From assembly GCA_022820665.1 (NCBI GenBank), contig JAJEFB010000036.1, forward strand, positions 124,001 to 188,000: DNA of 64,000 bases. Reading direction: 5' to 3'. Positions 26,576-35,086 of this stretch are shown here, one piece after another (the stretch's first letter is position 1; the number at the start of each line of letters is the position of its first letter). The DNA is from Anaerolineae bacterium (GTDB lineage: Bacteria > Chloroflexota > Anaerolineae > Aggregatilineales > Phototrophicaceae). The position numbers and the translations under genes were made by a program. Under the pieces are notes generated by a model. The model had not been told where the DNA came from and searched no databases. It saw nothing but the letters and a program-made list of their open reading frames with translations.

Positions 26576-27619
26576 TTATAGCGAAACGCCTTCATACGCC
26601 GCTTCCACATTGGCGCGGACTTGCGAGGCGAAAGTCTCGTCAATCTCGGCTTCGTGGTAGATGCCGTACCAGAGACCAGCCTGCCGCACAAAATCGCGCA
26701 TGTTAACCAGCGACTGCGTCACATCATCCCAGGTGATACCCATGGATTGCGGGCGGATATCGACGCCGGCGCGGACGATAGCAGCGAGCATTTCCTGCGC
26801 CTTGTCATCGTGCAGCAGCGAGCCGACATAAATGCCCAGGCAGACCGGCTGCCCGTGGATGAACTTCACGCCGGTATTGTATTCGAGCGCGTAGAAGAGG
26901 AAGTGATCGGCGCCTTCGATGTGACGCGGATTCCAGCCGGCGTTGTGGAATGCCGCCCCGCCCCAGCGATTGGCAGCCATCAGCGTGCGGATGCCCTTCT
27001 CGTTGACCTCGCGAATATCGTCGAGCGCGTCCATCACTGTGGCCATGACCCCCTGCGCTTCGTCAACCAATGCCTGGTCGTAGGGCCACTTGCTCTCGCA
27101 TTTGCCGCGTTCGGTCGCGTAGCGCCAATCGGCGTGGGCGGTGTGATAGCACAGGATCTCGCAGATGCCGGAGCGGTTGACCACCGGCGGCGCGTTTTGA
27201 ATGACGTCATAATCGACATAGACCGCTTCCGGCACTGCCCAGGCGACGTATCGCACGTTTCCGCCGAAGCGCAAGCCGGTGCGATGCCCGAAGGCCGCGT
27301 TGACCGACATCGACGTGGGCACTTGAAAAAGCGGCAGCCCTAAAGACCAGGCGAAGTACTTGGCGACATCAAGCGCTTGCCCGCCGCCCAGACCAATGAT
27401 GCACTTGGTTTCCGGCAGCTTGGCGACCTCGTCCCTGAGTTCGTCGCCGTCGATCGTATGGACGATATAAGGTCCTGCGTGATTGTCATCAAAATTGTGA
27501 GCGAACAAATCCCATAGATCGTCCATGGTGACCACGAGATAGGGCTGATGCGCGAAGTTCGGCAATTCGCCGATCAAGTTTCGTCCAAATATCGTTGTAA
27601 ATCCCGCGCTGTTTTGCAT
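26576..27619 (-). CDS. Glycerol-1-phosphate-dehydrogenase-like (iron-containing alcohol dehydrogenase/DHQS-fold) enzyme
   Basis: A 347-residue NAD(P)-dependent, metal-binding enzyme of the fold shared by sn-glycerol-1-phosphate dehydrogenase, iron alcohol dehydrogenases and dehydroquinate/scyllo-inosose synthases. The dinucleotide site is IIGLGGGQALDVAKY; PTSMSVNAAFGH follows; metal ligands are expected in NPRHIEGADHF and H-G-Q-P-V-C-L-G-I-Y. It heads operon B, which makes membrane-lipid synthesis an unlikely job. A dehydrogenase for an imported polyol or cyclitol fits better. The exact substrate is unknown. Confidence 0.8.
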   Translation of the reverse strand: MQNSAGFTTIFGRNLIGELPNFAHQPYLVVTMDDLWDLFAHNFDDNHAGPYIVHTIDGDELRDEVAKLPETKCIIGLGGGQALDVAKYFAWSLGLPLFQVPTSMSVNAAFGHRTGLRFGGNVRYVAWAVPEAVYVDYDVIQNAPPVVNRSGICEILCYHTAHADWRYATERGKCESKWPYDQALVDEAQGVMATVMDALDDIREVNEKGIRTLMAANRWGGAAFHNAGWNPRHIEGADHFLFYALEYNTGVKFIHGQPVCLGIYVGSLLHDDKAQEMLAAIVRAGVDIRPQSMGITWDDVTQSLVNMRDFVRQAGLWYGIYHEAEIDETFASQVRANVEAAYEGVSL

Positions 27620-27729
27620 GGCAATTCCTCACGTTTGGAAGGATCATAAGCGCGCGCCTGGAGTTGCTGCTAAAATCAGCCTCAGCTAGACGCCCGGGCA
27701 ATATCTGTTGAACGGTCATAAGATAACAA

Positions 27730-27758
27730 TTGTCAACACGGTTTTCAATGAATATTGT
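27730..27758 (+). promoter_or_regulatory. Promoter of the Gfo/Idh/MocA-cupin transcript
   Basis: TTGTCA at 27730-27735 and TATTGT at 27753-27758 are separated by 17 bp. The predicted start near 27765 lies 30 bp before the ATG at 27795. It sits in the 175-bp divergent gap with operon B. Confidence 0.5.
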
Positions 27759-27794
27759 TTGCTAGCGAAATTGAAAGCGCGGGGGAGACGTGAA

Positions 27795-28805
27795 ATGAGC
27801 CTGAGAATCGCTTTCACCGGCACGGGCCACATCTCGCATATTCATGCCCAGGCGGCAGGCGCGCAGGACGATGTGGAACTGGTCGCTGTGGTGAACCATC
27901 GTCCCGAATCAAGGGGGGCGTTCGCCGCGAAGTTCGGCATTCGACGTCAATATGATAGCGTCGACGCCATGCTGGCGGATGGCGATGTCGATGCGCTCAT
28001 CGTCAGCACGCCCAACTATTTGCACGCCCCGCAAACCATCGCCGCGCTGAATGCCGGCATTCACGTCATGGTGGAAAAGCCCATGTCGATGAATGCGACA
28101 GAGGCAAAAGAGATGAAGGCTGCCAGCCAGGCTTCCGGCGCCAAGTTGATGGTGGCGCATTGCTGGCGTTTCGATGAAGAAGCGCATTGGTTGAAGCGAC
28201 AGATCGACGCCGGCCGGCTTGGCAAGATCCTGCGCACCAGGGGTTATGGCGTCCATGTCAATTGGGGACCGAGCAGTTGGTTTGTGGAGGCGAAATATGC
28301 CGGTGGCGGCGCTCTGGCCGATATGGGCATCCACGCGATCGACACCGCGCGCTTCCTGCTCGGCGATCCCATGCCCCGCAGCGTTTATGCGCGGATCTCT
28401 ACCGACTATACTGAATACGATGTAGATGACTCCGGCACGATTATCATCGGTTGGGATAATGGCGCCGCATCTATTGTAGAAAGCGGCTGGTGGTGGCCCC
28501 ATGCCGATGGACCCGAGGCTTGTACGCAGGTATACGGGCAGAAAGCATTCGGGCAGATCTTCCCGACGCGACTGGAGATCCCGGATCGCGCTGCCGAAAA
28601 GGTTGAAGTGATTGATGCTGGTTTCCCGCATCCGCGCGAAGAACATTGCCCGCAGGTCATGTACGATGCGCAAATGGCGTATTTCATCGATTGTATTCGT
28701 AATGACAAGGCGCCGAATCCCGGCTTCAACGAAGGACTTGTCAATATGCGTATCGTCGATGCCGCGCTGGAGAGCAGCCGCACGGGTCAAGCAGTGAACT
28801 TGTAA
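27795..28805 (+). CDS. Gfo/Idh/MocA family oxidoreductase
   Basis: A 336-residue NAD(P)-dependent dehydrogenase of sugars, inositols or related cyclic polyols. The Rossmann motif is I-A-F-T-G-T-G-H-I-S, the signature lysine is in V-M-V-E-K-P-M-S-M, and the catalytic segment reads GGGALADMGIHAID, with the D-x-x-x-H pair. The ATG at 27795 has GGGGGAG upstream and is preferred over a TTG 87 bp earlier that lies in the promoter. It is divergent from operon B and followed by a cupin. Together with the aminotransferase and the dehydrogenase it may oxidise or epimerise the imported substrate. Confidence 0.88.
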   Translation: MSLRIAFTGTGHISHIHAQAAGAQDDVELVAVVNHRPESRGAFAAKFGIRRQYDSVDAMLADGDVDALIVSTPNYLHAPQTIAALNAGIHVMVEKPMSMNATEAKEMKAASQASGAKLMVAHCWRFDEEAHWLKRQIDAGRLGKILRTRGYGVHVNWGPSSWFVEAKYAGGGALADMGIHAIDTARFLLGDPMPRSVYARISTDYTEYDVDDSGTIIIGWDNGAASIVESGWWWPHADGPEACTQVYGQKAFGQIFPTRLEIPDRAAEKVEVIDAGFPHPREEHCPQVMYDAQMAYFIDCIRNDKAPNPGFNEGLVNMRIVDAALESSRTGQAVNL

Positions 28806-28851
28806 CGAGCGCGGGCTCCCCGCAATACATCGCCCAATGGGAGGACACGAG

Positions 28852-29265
28852 ATGCTGGAAATCTACGATTGGTCGGGCGAGGGTTTTGAACCGCTGGTAT
28901 TCACCGACAGATGGCAAGCCGCGCTGCTGAACTGGGAACCGCTCTTCGACCGAGCCAACCTCGACGAGATCGAACGACACAATCACAGCGACGAAGTGTT
29001 CGTTCTGTTGCGCGGGCGGGCGGTGCTTTTCACGCGGCGCGAGGGCGGCGAGCTGCAAGCGGTCGAGATGGCTGCTGGCAAGATATACAACGTACCGGCG
29101 GGCCTCTGGCACAACATCGTTGCGACGCGCGACGTGTCATTTCTCATCGTCGAAAACCGCGACACGCATCTGCGCGATACCGAGATCCGCCCCATCAGCG
29201 CCGACGAACTGGCCGAACTGGACGCGCAACTGCCGATTTGGGCTTCACTTAAACGGCAAGGCTGA
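28852..29265 (+). CDS. Cupin-domain protein
   Basis: A 137-residue single-domain beta-barrel protein. Cupin motif 1 is seen as ERHNHSDEVFVLLRGRAVLF, with two histidines and a glutamate as metal ligands. Motif 2 is NVPAGLWHNIVAT, with the third histidine. The C-terminus (RDTEIRPISADELAEL) is acidic. It follows the oxidoreductase by 46 bp, with GGGAGG before the ATG at 28852. Small cupins beside sugar oxidoreductases are often isomerases or lyases of keto-sugars or ligand sensors. Which applies here cannot be told. Confidence 0.82.
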   Translation: MLEIYDWSGEGFEPLVFTDRWQAALLNWEPLFDRANLDEIERHNHSDEVFVLLRGRAVLFTRREGGELQAVEMAAGKIYNVPAGLWHNIVATRDVSFLIVENRDTHLRDTEIRPISADELAELDAQLPIWASLKRQG

Positions 29266-29371
29266 TTTATCCCCCGTTTTTGTTTGACCGCGATATATGG
29301 TAGCCGAGCAGGTTTATTGTTTTCAGCGAACGCGGCAGAGTTCGTAGCCGGTTATGTGTCGTGCGGAAAAT

Positions 29372-29396
29372 TTTAGTAATACATCAGATTACTAAA
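29372..29396. promoter_or_regulatory. Perfect AT-rich inverted repeat upstream of the secreted repeat protein
   Basis: TTTAGTAAT (29372-29380) and ATTACTAAA (29388-29396) are exact inverted arms around 7 bases. No T-run follows, so it is not an obvious terminator. It lies 113 bp before the ATG at 29509, with a TATAAA directly after, so it looks like an operator over a promoter. Confidence 0.45.
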
Positions 29397-29508
29397 GTAT
29401 AAATGATTGAGTTCAAATGATTATGGGATTACACTGATAAATAGGCGAGCATGCGCGCGAACAAGCGCCAAGCGCCTGATTTGTGATTCAACCAACCGGA
29501 GGTTCTTC

Positions 29509-32298
29509 ATGCAGATCACCAGACTCAAGCACAATAGCGGTCGCGGCATCCTGCTGGTCTTTTTGTCCATTGCCATGCTGTTGGCGGCGCATTTGACGGC
29601 CGGCGCTCAAGACAACAGCGTCTTCGTTAGCGTCCGTGTCTACGACGGCGTCGACCCGGCGGCTCAAAAAGAAATCACGCGTGCCACCGATGAAGGCTTC
29701 TTGCCCATCATGCGCGAGAGCGAAGGCTTCGTCGGTTATTACCTGCTGCCGGCCGGGGATATGTTGGCGGCGGTCAGTTTGTTCGATTCAGCGGAACAAG
29801 CTGCGGCTTCCAACGAAAAGGCGCGCGATTTCGTCGCCGAAAACCTGGCGCCATTGCTGCCCAATCCGCCGTTGATCGTCGAAGGTACGATTGACGTGAT
29901 GTATGTCGCCGATGATGACGGGATGATGGACGACGCAAGTTCGCTATACGCCACCCTGCGCATATATCACATCGGCAACATGCAGGACATTGAGGAGTCG
30001 AACCGACTGGTCGAGGCACATCTGCTACCCGCCTTGCAAGAGTCTGGCGGTCTTTTCAGTTACTACTCGCTGAATGACGGTGTGGACACGATCGCCGGGT
30101 TGAACGTTTATGCGTCGGAAGAAAAAGCGCTGGCCGCCAACGACATCGCCGCCGCGTTTGTAACGGAACATATGATGGACTGGTTGCCTGATGATCCCAT
30201 GCGCGTCAATGGCCAGCTTGGCGTAGCCGCATTAGCGGAATTGCACATGGGCGAGAACCTGATCGACGAGGTGATGGACGAGGAGCAAGTCTTCGTCAGC
30301 ATCCGCCTCTACGACGGCGTCGACCCGGCCGATCAAGAAGAAATCCTGCGCCTGACGAATGAAGGATTCTTACCCATCATGCGCGAGAGCGCTGGCTTCG
30401 TCGGTTATTACCTGCTGCCGGCCGGGGATAGGTTGGCCGCGGTCAGTTTGTTTGATACAGAGGAACAAGCTGCGGCCTCTAATGAGAAGGCGCGCGACTT
30501 CGTGGCGGAGAGTCTGGCGCCACTGCTGCCCAACCCACCGCAGATCGTGGAGGGGCTGATTGAGGTGACGTATGTGGCGGATGCCGACGAGATGATGATA
30601 GACGAGGATATGACCTCGCTCCATGCTGTCTTGGCAATCTACGACGGTTTCGACATGACGCGCCTGGATGAGACAGTTGAGTTGGTCGAATCCGTCTTTT
30701 TGCCAGCCTTGCGCGAGAACGGCGGTCTCGTCAGCTACTACGGGATTGGCGACGGCGTCGACAAAGCTATCGCGCTGCGAATCGCCGATTCGGAGGAGAG
30801 TTTGCAGCAGGGATCGGACATCGCGGCTGATTTCGTGGCGGAATATCTGGCGGACTGGTTGCCGGATGACCCAACGACCATCAGTGGTCAGCTTGGCATT
30901 GCCGCGCTGGCGGACACGCAGATGGGCGCGAACCTGATCGACGGTATGATGGACGAGGAGCAAGTCTTCGTCAGCATCCGCGTCTACGACGGCGTCGACC
31001 CGGCTGACCAGGAAGAAATCGCGCGTCTGGTAGATGAAGGATTCTTGCCCACCATGCGCGAGAGCGATGGCTTTGTCGGTTATTACCTGCTGCCAGCCGG
31101 TGATATGCTGGCAGCGGTCAGTTTCTTCGATACGCCGGAACAGGCTTCAGCGTCCACCGCAGCCGCGCGTGACTTCGTTACGGAGAAGCTGGCGCCACTG
31201 CTGCCCAACCCACCGCAAATCACCGAGGGCGGCCTCGATGTGATGTATGTGACCGACGAGATGATGGGCGAAGGCTCGCTTTACGGAGCCTTGCGTATCT
31301 ACGACAATTACGACCTGACCGATCGCGACGTGGCCGTGGAATTGGTAGAGACGGGCTTTCTGCCAATCCTGCAAGGAGCCGACGGTCTGTTCAGTTACTT
31401 CACGATGGACGATGGCGTGGATCGTGTCGTGGCGCTGAGCGTGTATGATACCGTGGAGAACGCGCTGGCCGCCAACGCGCTGGCGGCGGATTTCGTGGCG
31501 GAATATATGTCACAGTGGATACCGGAAGAGCCAACGCGCGTCAATGGTCGCCTGGGTGTGGCGGCGCTGGCTGCTGTTCACATGGGCGAAAACCTGATCG
31601 ACGACATGATGAGCGACGACAGCGTGTTCGCCAGCGTCCGTGTTTACGATGGCGTCGATCCGGCAAATCAAGACGCGATAGCGCGCCTGACGAACGAAGG
31701 ATTCTTGCCCATCATGCGCGGGAGCGATGGCTTTGTCGGCTATTTCTTGCTGGCGGCGGGCGATAAGCTGGCGGCTGTCAGCTTGTTCGATTCGGCCCAG
31801 CAGGCGTCGGCCTCCAACGCAGCGGCTCGTGAATTTGTGGTGGAGAACCTGGCGCCCTTACTGCCTAATGCGCCGATGATCAACGAAGGTCCCTTGTCGA
31901 TCAACTACGTCGCCGCGCTGAGCGCTTCGGATGATCATGGCGGAGTTGGCGAGCTTCATGCCAGCATTCGCTTCTATGAAGGCTTCGACTTGAGGCACTT
32001 TGATGAGGCGAATGACCTAGCCAAAACACACCTGCTGCCAGCACTGCAAGAACTAGGCGGCTTATTCGCGCAATTCGCATTCAATGACGGCAAGGACACG
32101 GTTGTAGGAATCAGCATTTTCGAGGGCGAAGAAGCGGCGCTGGCGGCTAATGACGCCGGCAAAGCCTTCACCATTGAATATCTTGCGGATTGGGCGCCCA
32201 ACCCCCCGACCGGGGTTGCGGGCAAGCTTGCGATAGCGGCGCTGGCGGAGATTGACATGGGCGCGAATCTGATCGGCGAGATGATGGGCGATACGTAA
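29509..32298 (+). CDS. Secreted protein of four tandem ABM-like double-domain units
   Basis: A 929-residue exported protein. After a signal peptide (about residues 1-34, ending T-A-G-A-Q) come four units beginning at bases 29620, 30289, 30964 and 31624, each about 223 residues. A unit has two related halves. Half A reads V-F-V-S-x-R-V-Y-D-G-V-D-P, then E-G-F-L-P-I-M-R-E-S, G-F-V-G-Y-Y-L-L and APLLPNPP. Half B reads L-x-A-x-L-R-I-Y, then FLPALQE-like, G-G-L-F-S-Y-Y, W-L-P-D-D-P and G-x-L-G-x-A-A-L-A. Both halves resemble the dimeric alpha-beta barrel of antibiotic-biosynthesis-monooxygenase (ABM) domains. Units 2 and 3 are nearly identical at DNA level around their starts. A GGAGG precedes the ATG by 6 bp. 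Function unknown. Confidence 0.85.
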   Translation: MQITRLKHNSGRGILLVFLSIAMLLAAHLTAGAQDNSVFVSVRVYDGVDPAAQKEITRATDEGFLPIMRESEGFVGYYLLPAGDMLAAVSLFDSAEQAAASNEKARDFVAENLAPLLPNPPLIVEGTIDVMYVADDDGMMDDASSLYATLRIYHIGNMQDIEESNRLVEAHLLPALQESGGLFSYYSLNDGVDTIAGLNVYASEEKALAANDIAAAFVTEHMMDWLPDDPMRVNGQLGVAALAELHMGENLIDEVMDEEQVFVSIRLYDGVDPADQEEILRLTNEGFLPIMRESAGFVGYYLLPAGDRLAAVSLFDTEEQAAASNEKARDFVAESLAPLLPNPPQIVEGLIEVTYVADADEMMIDEDMTSLHAVLAIYDGFDMTRLDETVELVESVFLPALRENGGLVSYYGIGDGVDKAIALRIADSEESLQQGSDIAADFVAEYLADWLPDDPTTISGQLGIAALADTQMGANLIDGMMDEEQVFVSIRVYDGVDPADQEEIARLVDEGFLPTMRESDGFVGYYLLPAGDMLAAVSFFDTPEQASASTAAARDFVTEKLAPLLPNPPQITEGGLDVMYVTDEMMGEGSLYGALRIYDNYDLTDRDVAVELVETGFLPILQGADGLFSYFTMDDGVDRVVALSVYDTVENALAANALAADFVAEYMSQWIPEEPTRVNGRLGVAALAAVHMGENLIDDMMSDDSVFASVRVYDGVDPANQDAIARLTNEGFLPIMRGSDGFVGYFLLAAGDKLAAVSLFDSAQQASASNAAAREFVVENLAPLLPNAPMINEGPLSINYVAALSASDDHGGVGELHASIRFYEGFDLRHFDEANDLAKTHLLPALQELGGLFAQFAFNDGKDTVVGISIFEGEEAALAANDAGKAFTIEYLADWAPNPPTGVAGKLAIAALAEIDMGANLIGEMMGDT

Positions 32299-32332
32299 TA
32301 CGTGGATTGGATGTCGCAACTGAATTTCCTGA

Positions 32333-32359
32333 AAGAGCGCGGCAAGTTACCGCGCTCTT
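32333..32359. terminator. Strong hairpin between convergent genes
   Basis: AAGAGCGCGG (32333-32342) and CCGCGCTCTT (32350-32359) form a perfect 10-bp stem with a 7-base loop. It lies 35 bp after the repeat-protein stop and 13 bp before the stop of the convergent Fic gene. There is no long T-run, so termination may be partial or the hairpin may mainly protect the mRNA ends. Confidence 0.5.
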
Positions 32360-32371
32360 CACACTTAATGT

Positions 32372-33574
32372 CTACTCATCGCTTTCACGGGCATTTGCAA
32401 AGAATGCCATGAGAATATCAGTGTTCGGTAAGTAACCGCTTTCGTCGCGTTTTAGCATACCAATCTTGACCAATTCGTTCAGATCTCGTTGTATTGTCCT
32501 TTCGGTTTTGTCGCGATAAGCCCGCGCCAAGGCTGCGGAAACGTCTGGAATCTCGCCCTTTCTCACAGGTTTGTCGAAGCGACGACCCGTGAGGTCCAAC
32601 ACCAGACGCTTTTGCCTTTGTCGGGTCTTGGTCAGATTCTCGGAAAACGCTTTGCGGAATGCCGCGTGAATTACATCATGCCAAATGCTTCGAGTTTGCA
32701 ACGCGTGGATTCGCTTAAACTGTCCGTCCAGTTCATCCTTGAAACCTTGAAGAGCGTACCCAAGAAAACTGTTTAAGTTGGCTTCGTCTGGATATGAACC
32801 ATCCTGGTTTTCTCCGTGAGATCGTTGAAGTTCGCGATAGTACATATCACGTGTATCATTGTAGAAGTTGCTCAACAGATGTGCGGCAATATCTGGAACG
32901 CCTGCGTTAAGCAAAATCGCAAATTCTACTAGCCTGGCCATACGGCCATTTCCATCGCCATAGGGGTGAATCCAAGCAAAATACACATGCGCGACTATTG
33001 CTTTGACAATCTGTTCGGCAATTTCATACCCCTCCGGAGCATTTGGCTGTCCGTTTAGCCAATCGCAGTACTGTGTCATTAAACCAGATATTTCGTCTGG
33101 CGGCACAGCCAGATAGCGTCCAACGGTAACTCGATGACTTCGAAATTGACCTATGGCCACCTCACTGGCTAAAGATTCTTGCAGCCCACCCAGCACTAAT
33201 TCATGATACGAATGCAAGAGCTCCAACGAAAATCGACCGCTTTCACCGCTGATTAGGTTTGTGCCTACGGTGCTAAAGGCTTCTATCATGTTTTCAATCT
33301 GTTGCTGCTGATATTCACGTGAGGGCGGCGCTTTCATCTCTTTATTTATGATTTTCGCGACCTCCTCCTCGGAAAACGAATTACCTTCAATAGCAGTTGT
33401 GCTATGTACACCCTTGGTTAGATACATTTGACGCAACATATTGCTGTCATCTGGTGGAATCGGCAATTGCTTTATATGCTCAATTCTGGCTTGAATCTCC
33501 CCAAGCAACAACCAAACTCGCGGGCTCATGTTCTGAATATTTGGAGGAAACCTTATGAATCCATGTGTACTCAT
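32372..33574 (-). CDS. Fic family protein, intact catalytic motif
   Basis: A 400-residue Fic protein that would transfer AMP (or another nucleotide or phosphate moiety) to target hydroxyls. The active-site loop reads H-P-Y-G-D-G-N-G-R-M-A-R from His203. The N-terminal inhibitory helix reads T-T-A-I-E-G-N, with Glu63 as the autoinhibitory residue, so this is a class II Fic. A C-terminal winged-helix-like part (TERTIQRDLNELVKIGMLKR) suggests DNA binding or self-regulation. The start at 33574 has AGAGAGG upstream and aligns with the paralog start. The second Fic gene lies upstream in the same direction. Confidence 0.92.
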   Translation of the reverse strand: MSTHGFIRFPPNIQNMSPRVWLLLGEIQARIEHIKQLPIPPDDSNMLRQMYLTKGVHSTTAIEGNSFSEEEVAKIINKEMKAPPSREYQQQQIENMIEAFSTVGTNLISGESGRFSLELLHSYHELVLGGLQESLASEVAIGQFRSHRVTVGRYLAVPPDEISGLMTQYCDWLNGQPNAPEGYEIAEQIVKAIVAHVYFAWIHPYGDGNGRMARLVEFAILLNAGVPDIAAHLLSNFYNDTRDMYYRELQRSHGENQDGSYPDEANLNSFLGYALQGFKDELDGQFKRIHALQTRSIWHDVIHAAFRKAFSENLTKTRQRQKRLVLDLTGRRFDKPVRKGEIPDVSAALARAYRDKTERTIQRDLNELVKIGMLKRDESGYLPNTDILMAFFANARESDE

Positions 33575-33830
33575 TCTGACCTCTCTTTTGACAGAAATCT
33601 TGCAAATATTTGACAAGAATTATGACTATAAACTTGTCTCCATTCTATGTTAGGTTGAACGGTTGAATCAACCCCATCCCAATTACACGGCATTTGCTAT
33701 TTTCTGCGGGGAGAATAGACCGCACAACTTGTGGCGTTGCGCCGGAGAAAGTATCTGAAGCAGGGGGCTATCAGCGCGCCGAAGGCACAGGGAAGAAAGA
33801 AAACTGTCTTCTAGTTTGTCGCGTTATCGT

Positions 33831-35030
33831 TCAGATCTGATTCAAACCCGAGTTGCCAAAGAGGCTCAGCATGAGCGCCGGATTGGGCTGGTATCCGCGG
33901 TCATCGTGAATGAGTAGGTCCATCTTCACCAGCGCGTCGAGATCGCCCGCCAGAACAGCGTCGCTCTCATCAGCGTACTCCAGTTCAATAGCGGCGGATA
34001 CCTCTCGAACCATTTCCAATATGACTGGCTGATCGACGCAGCGGTCGGTCAGGTCCAGCGCCAGGCGCATCTGGCGCTGTTGCATTGTTGTCAAGATCGA
34101 GGGGAAACAAGCGCGTATGTGATCGCGCCAAATCGCTTGCACCTGCATGCTGCCTATGACCAGCATCAAATCGCTGAGCTCATCCATGAAACCTTCCAGC
34201 GCATATTCGATAAAGCGCCGCAGATCGCCAACTGGCGGATAAGCGCCCTGGTCATATTCGCCGTGCGAGCGCTGCAATTCGGCGTAATACTGACGTCGCG
34301 TCTTGCTGTAGAAGTAGCTCAAGACATGTGTACAGGCTTCTGGCAAGCCCGCCCGCAACAGGATTGCGTGTTCGATCAAGCGCGCCATTCTGCCATTGCC
34401 GTCGCCATAGGGGCGGATCCAGGCGAAGCTGACATGCGCGACCAGCGCCTTGATGATAGCCCTGGCGATATCGTAACCGTCGAGGTCATGTGACGCTTCC
34501 TCATCGGCGTTCAGCCAATCGCAATATTGTTTGATCAGCGACTCGATCGCTTCTGGAGGGGGCGCGAGATAAGAGCCGACTTCGACGTCCTGCGTTCGTA
34601 ACGCGCCCACCTGAAATTGGCTCTCATTGTTTTCGCCCAAGCCATTCATGACAAGCTCATGGTAGCGGTTCAGTTTCTCCAGCGAAAAGAGCGATGGACC
34701 GCCGAACATTTCGTCCCGCGCTACCATGTTGAAAGCCTCGGCTATATTCTTGATCTGGCGCAATTCGGCAATACGAGAGGCATAAGCCGGCAATTCACCA
34801 TCGATGAGCTTCGCCACCTCGTCTTCCGAAAAACTATTGCCCATGATGGCGGTAGTACCGTGTATGCCTTTCGCCAGATACTCTTTTTCCAGTTCGTAGG
34901 AGTGCGCTGGCAGGATTGGGGAGACTCTCACCAATTGCGCGGTAGCCTGTATTTCCCCCAGAAGCAGCCAGGTTCGCGCCGAAAGTTGCGCCAGCGCCGG
35001 CGGGAATCGGATGAAATCGTGTGACCTCAT
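33831..35030 (-). CDS. Fic family paralog lacking catalytic His and inhibitory Glu
   Basis: A 399-residue paralog of the neighbouring Fic protein, colinear throughout (F-I-R-F-P-P, W-L-L-L-G-E-I-Q-A, R-S-H-G-E). Two key residues differ. The catalytic motif reads R-P-Y-G-D-G-N-G-R-M-A-R, with Arg206 (CGC) in place of histidine. The inhibitory helix reads T-T-A-I-M-G-N, with Met63 (ATG) in place of glutamate. Without the histidine, AMP transfer should fail. The rest of the nucleotide loop is kept, so it may be a pseudoenzyme that binds nucleotides or pairs with the active Fic. A C-terminal winged-helix-like region remains. ATG at 35030 chosen by alignment and AAGGAAGG upstream. Confidence 0.88.
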   Translation of the reverse strand: MRSHDFIRFPPALAQLSARTWLLLGEIQATAQLVRVSPILPAHSYELEKEYLAKGIHGTTAIMGNSFSEDEVAKLIDGELPAYASRIAELRQIKNIAEAFNMVARDEMFGGPSLFSLEKLNRYHELVMNGLGENNESQFQVGALRTQDVEVGSYLAPPPEAIESLIKQYCDWLNADEEASHDLDGYDIARAIIKALVAHVSFAWIRPYGDGNGRMARLIEHAILLRAGLPEACTHVLSYFYSKTRRQYYAELQRSHGEYDQGAYPPVGDLRRFIEYALEGFMDELSDLMLVIGSMQVQAIWRDHIRACFPSILTTMQQRQMRLALDLTDRCVDQPVILEMVREVSAAIELEYADESDAVLAGDLDALVKMDLLIHDDRGYQPNPALMLSLFGNSGLNQI

Positions 35031-35086
35031 TGCTGCGAATCCTTCCTTGTTAGTCACATCCGGGCACGGCCGCTATCGGGTTAAAC

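Noticed and set aside
33661..33673. GGTTGA-A-TCAACC inverted repeat upstream of the first Fic gene
   Set aside because: It has the form of an operator but occurs once, with no regulator gene nearby and no promoter placed; chance cannot be excluded.
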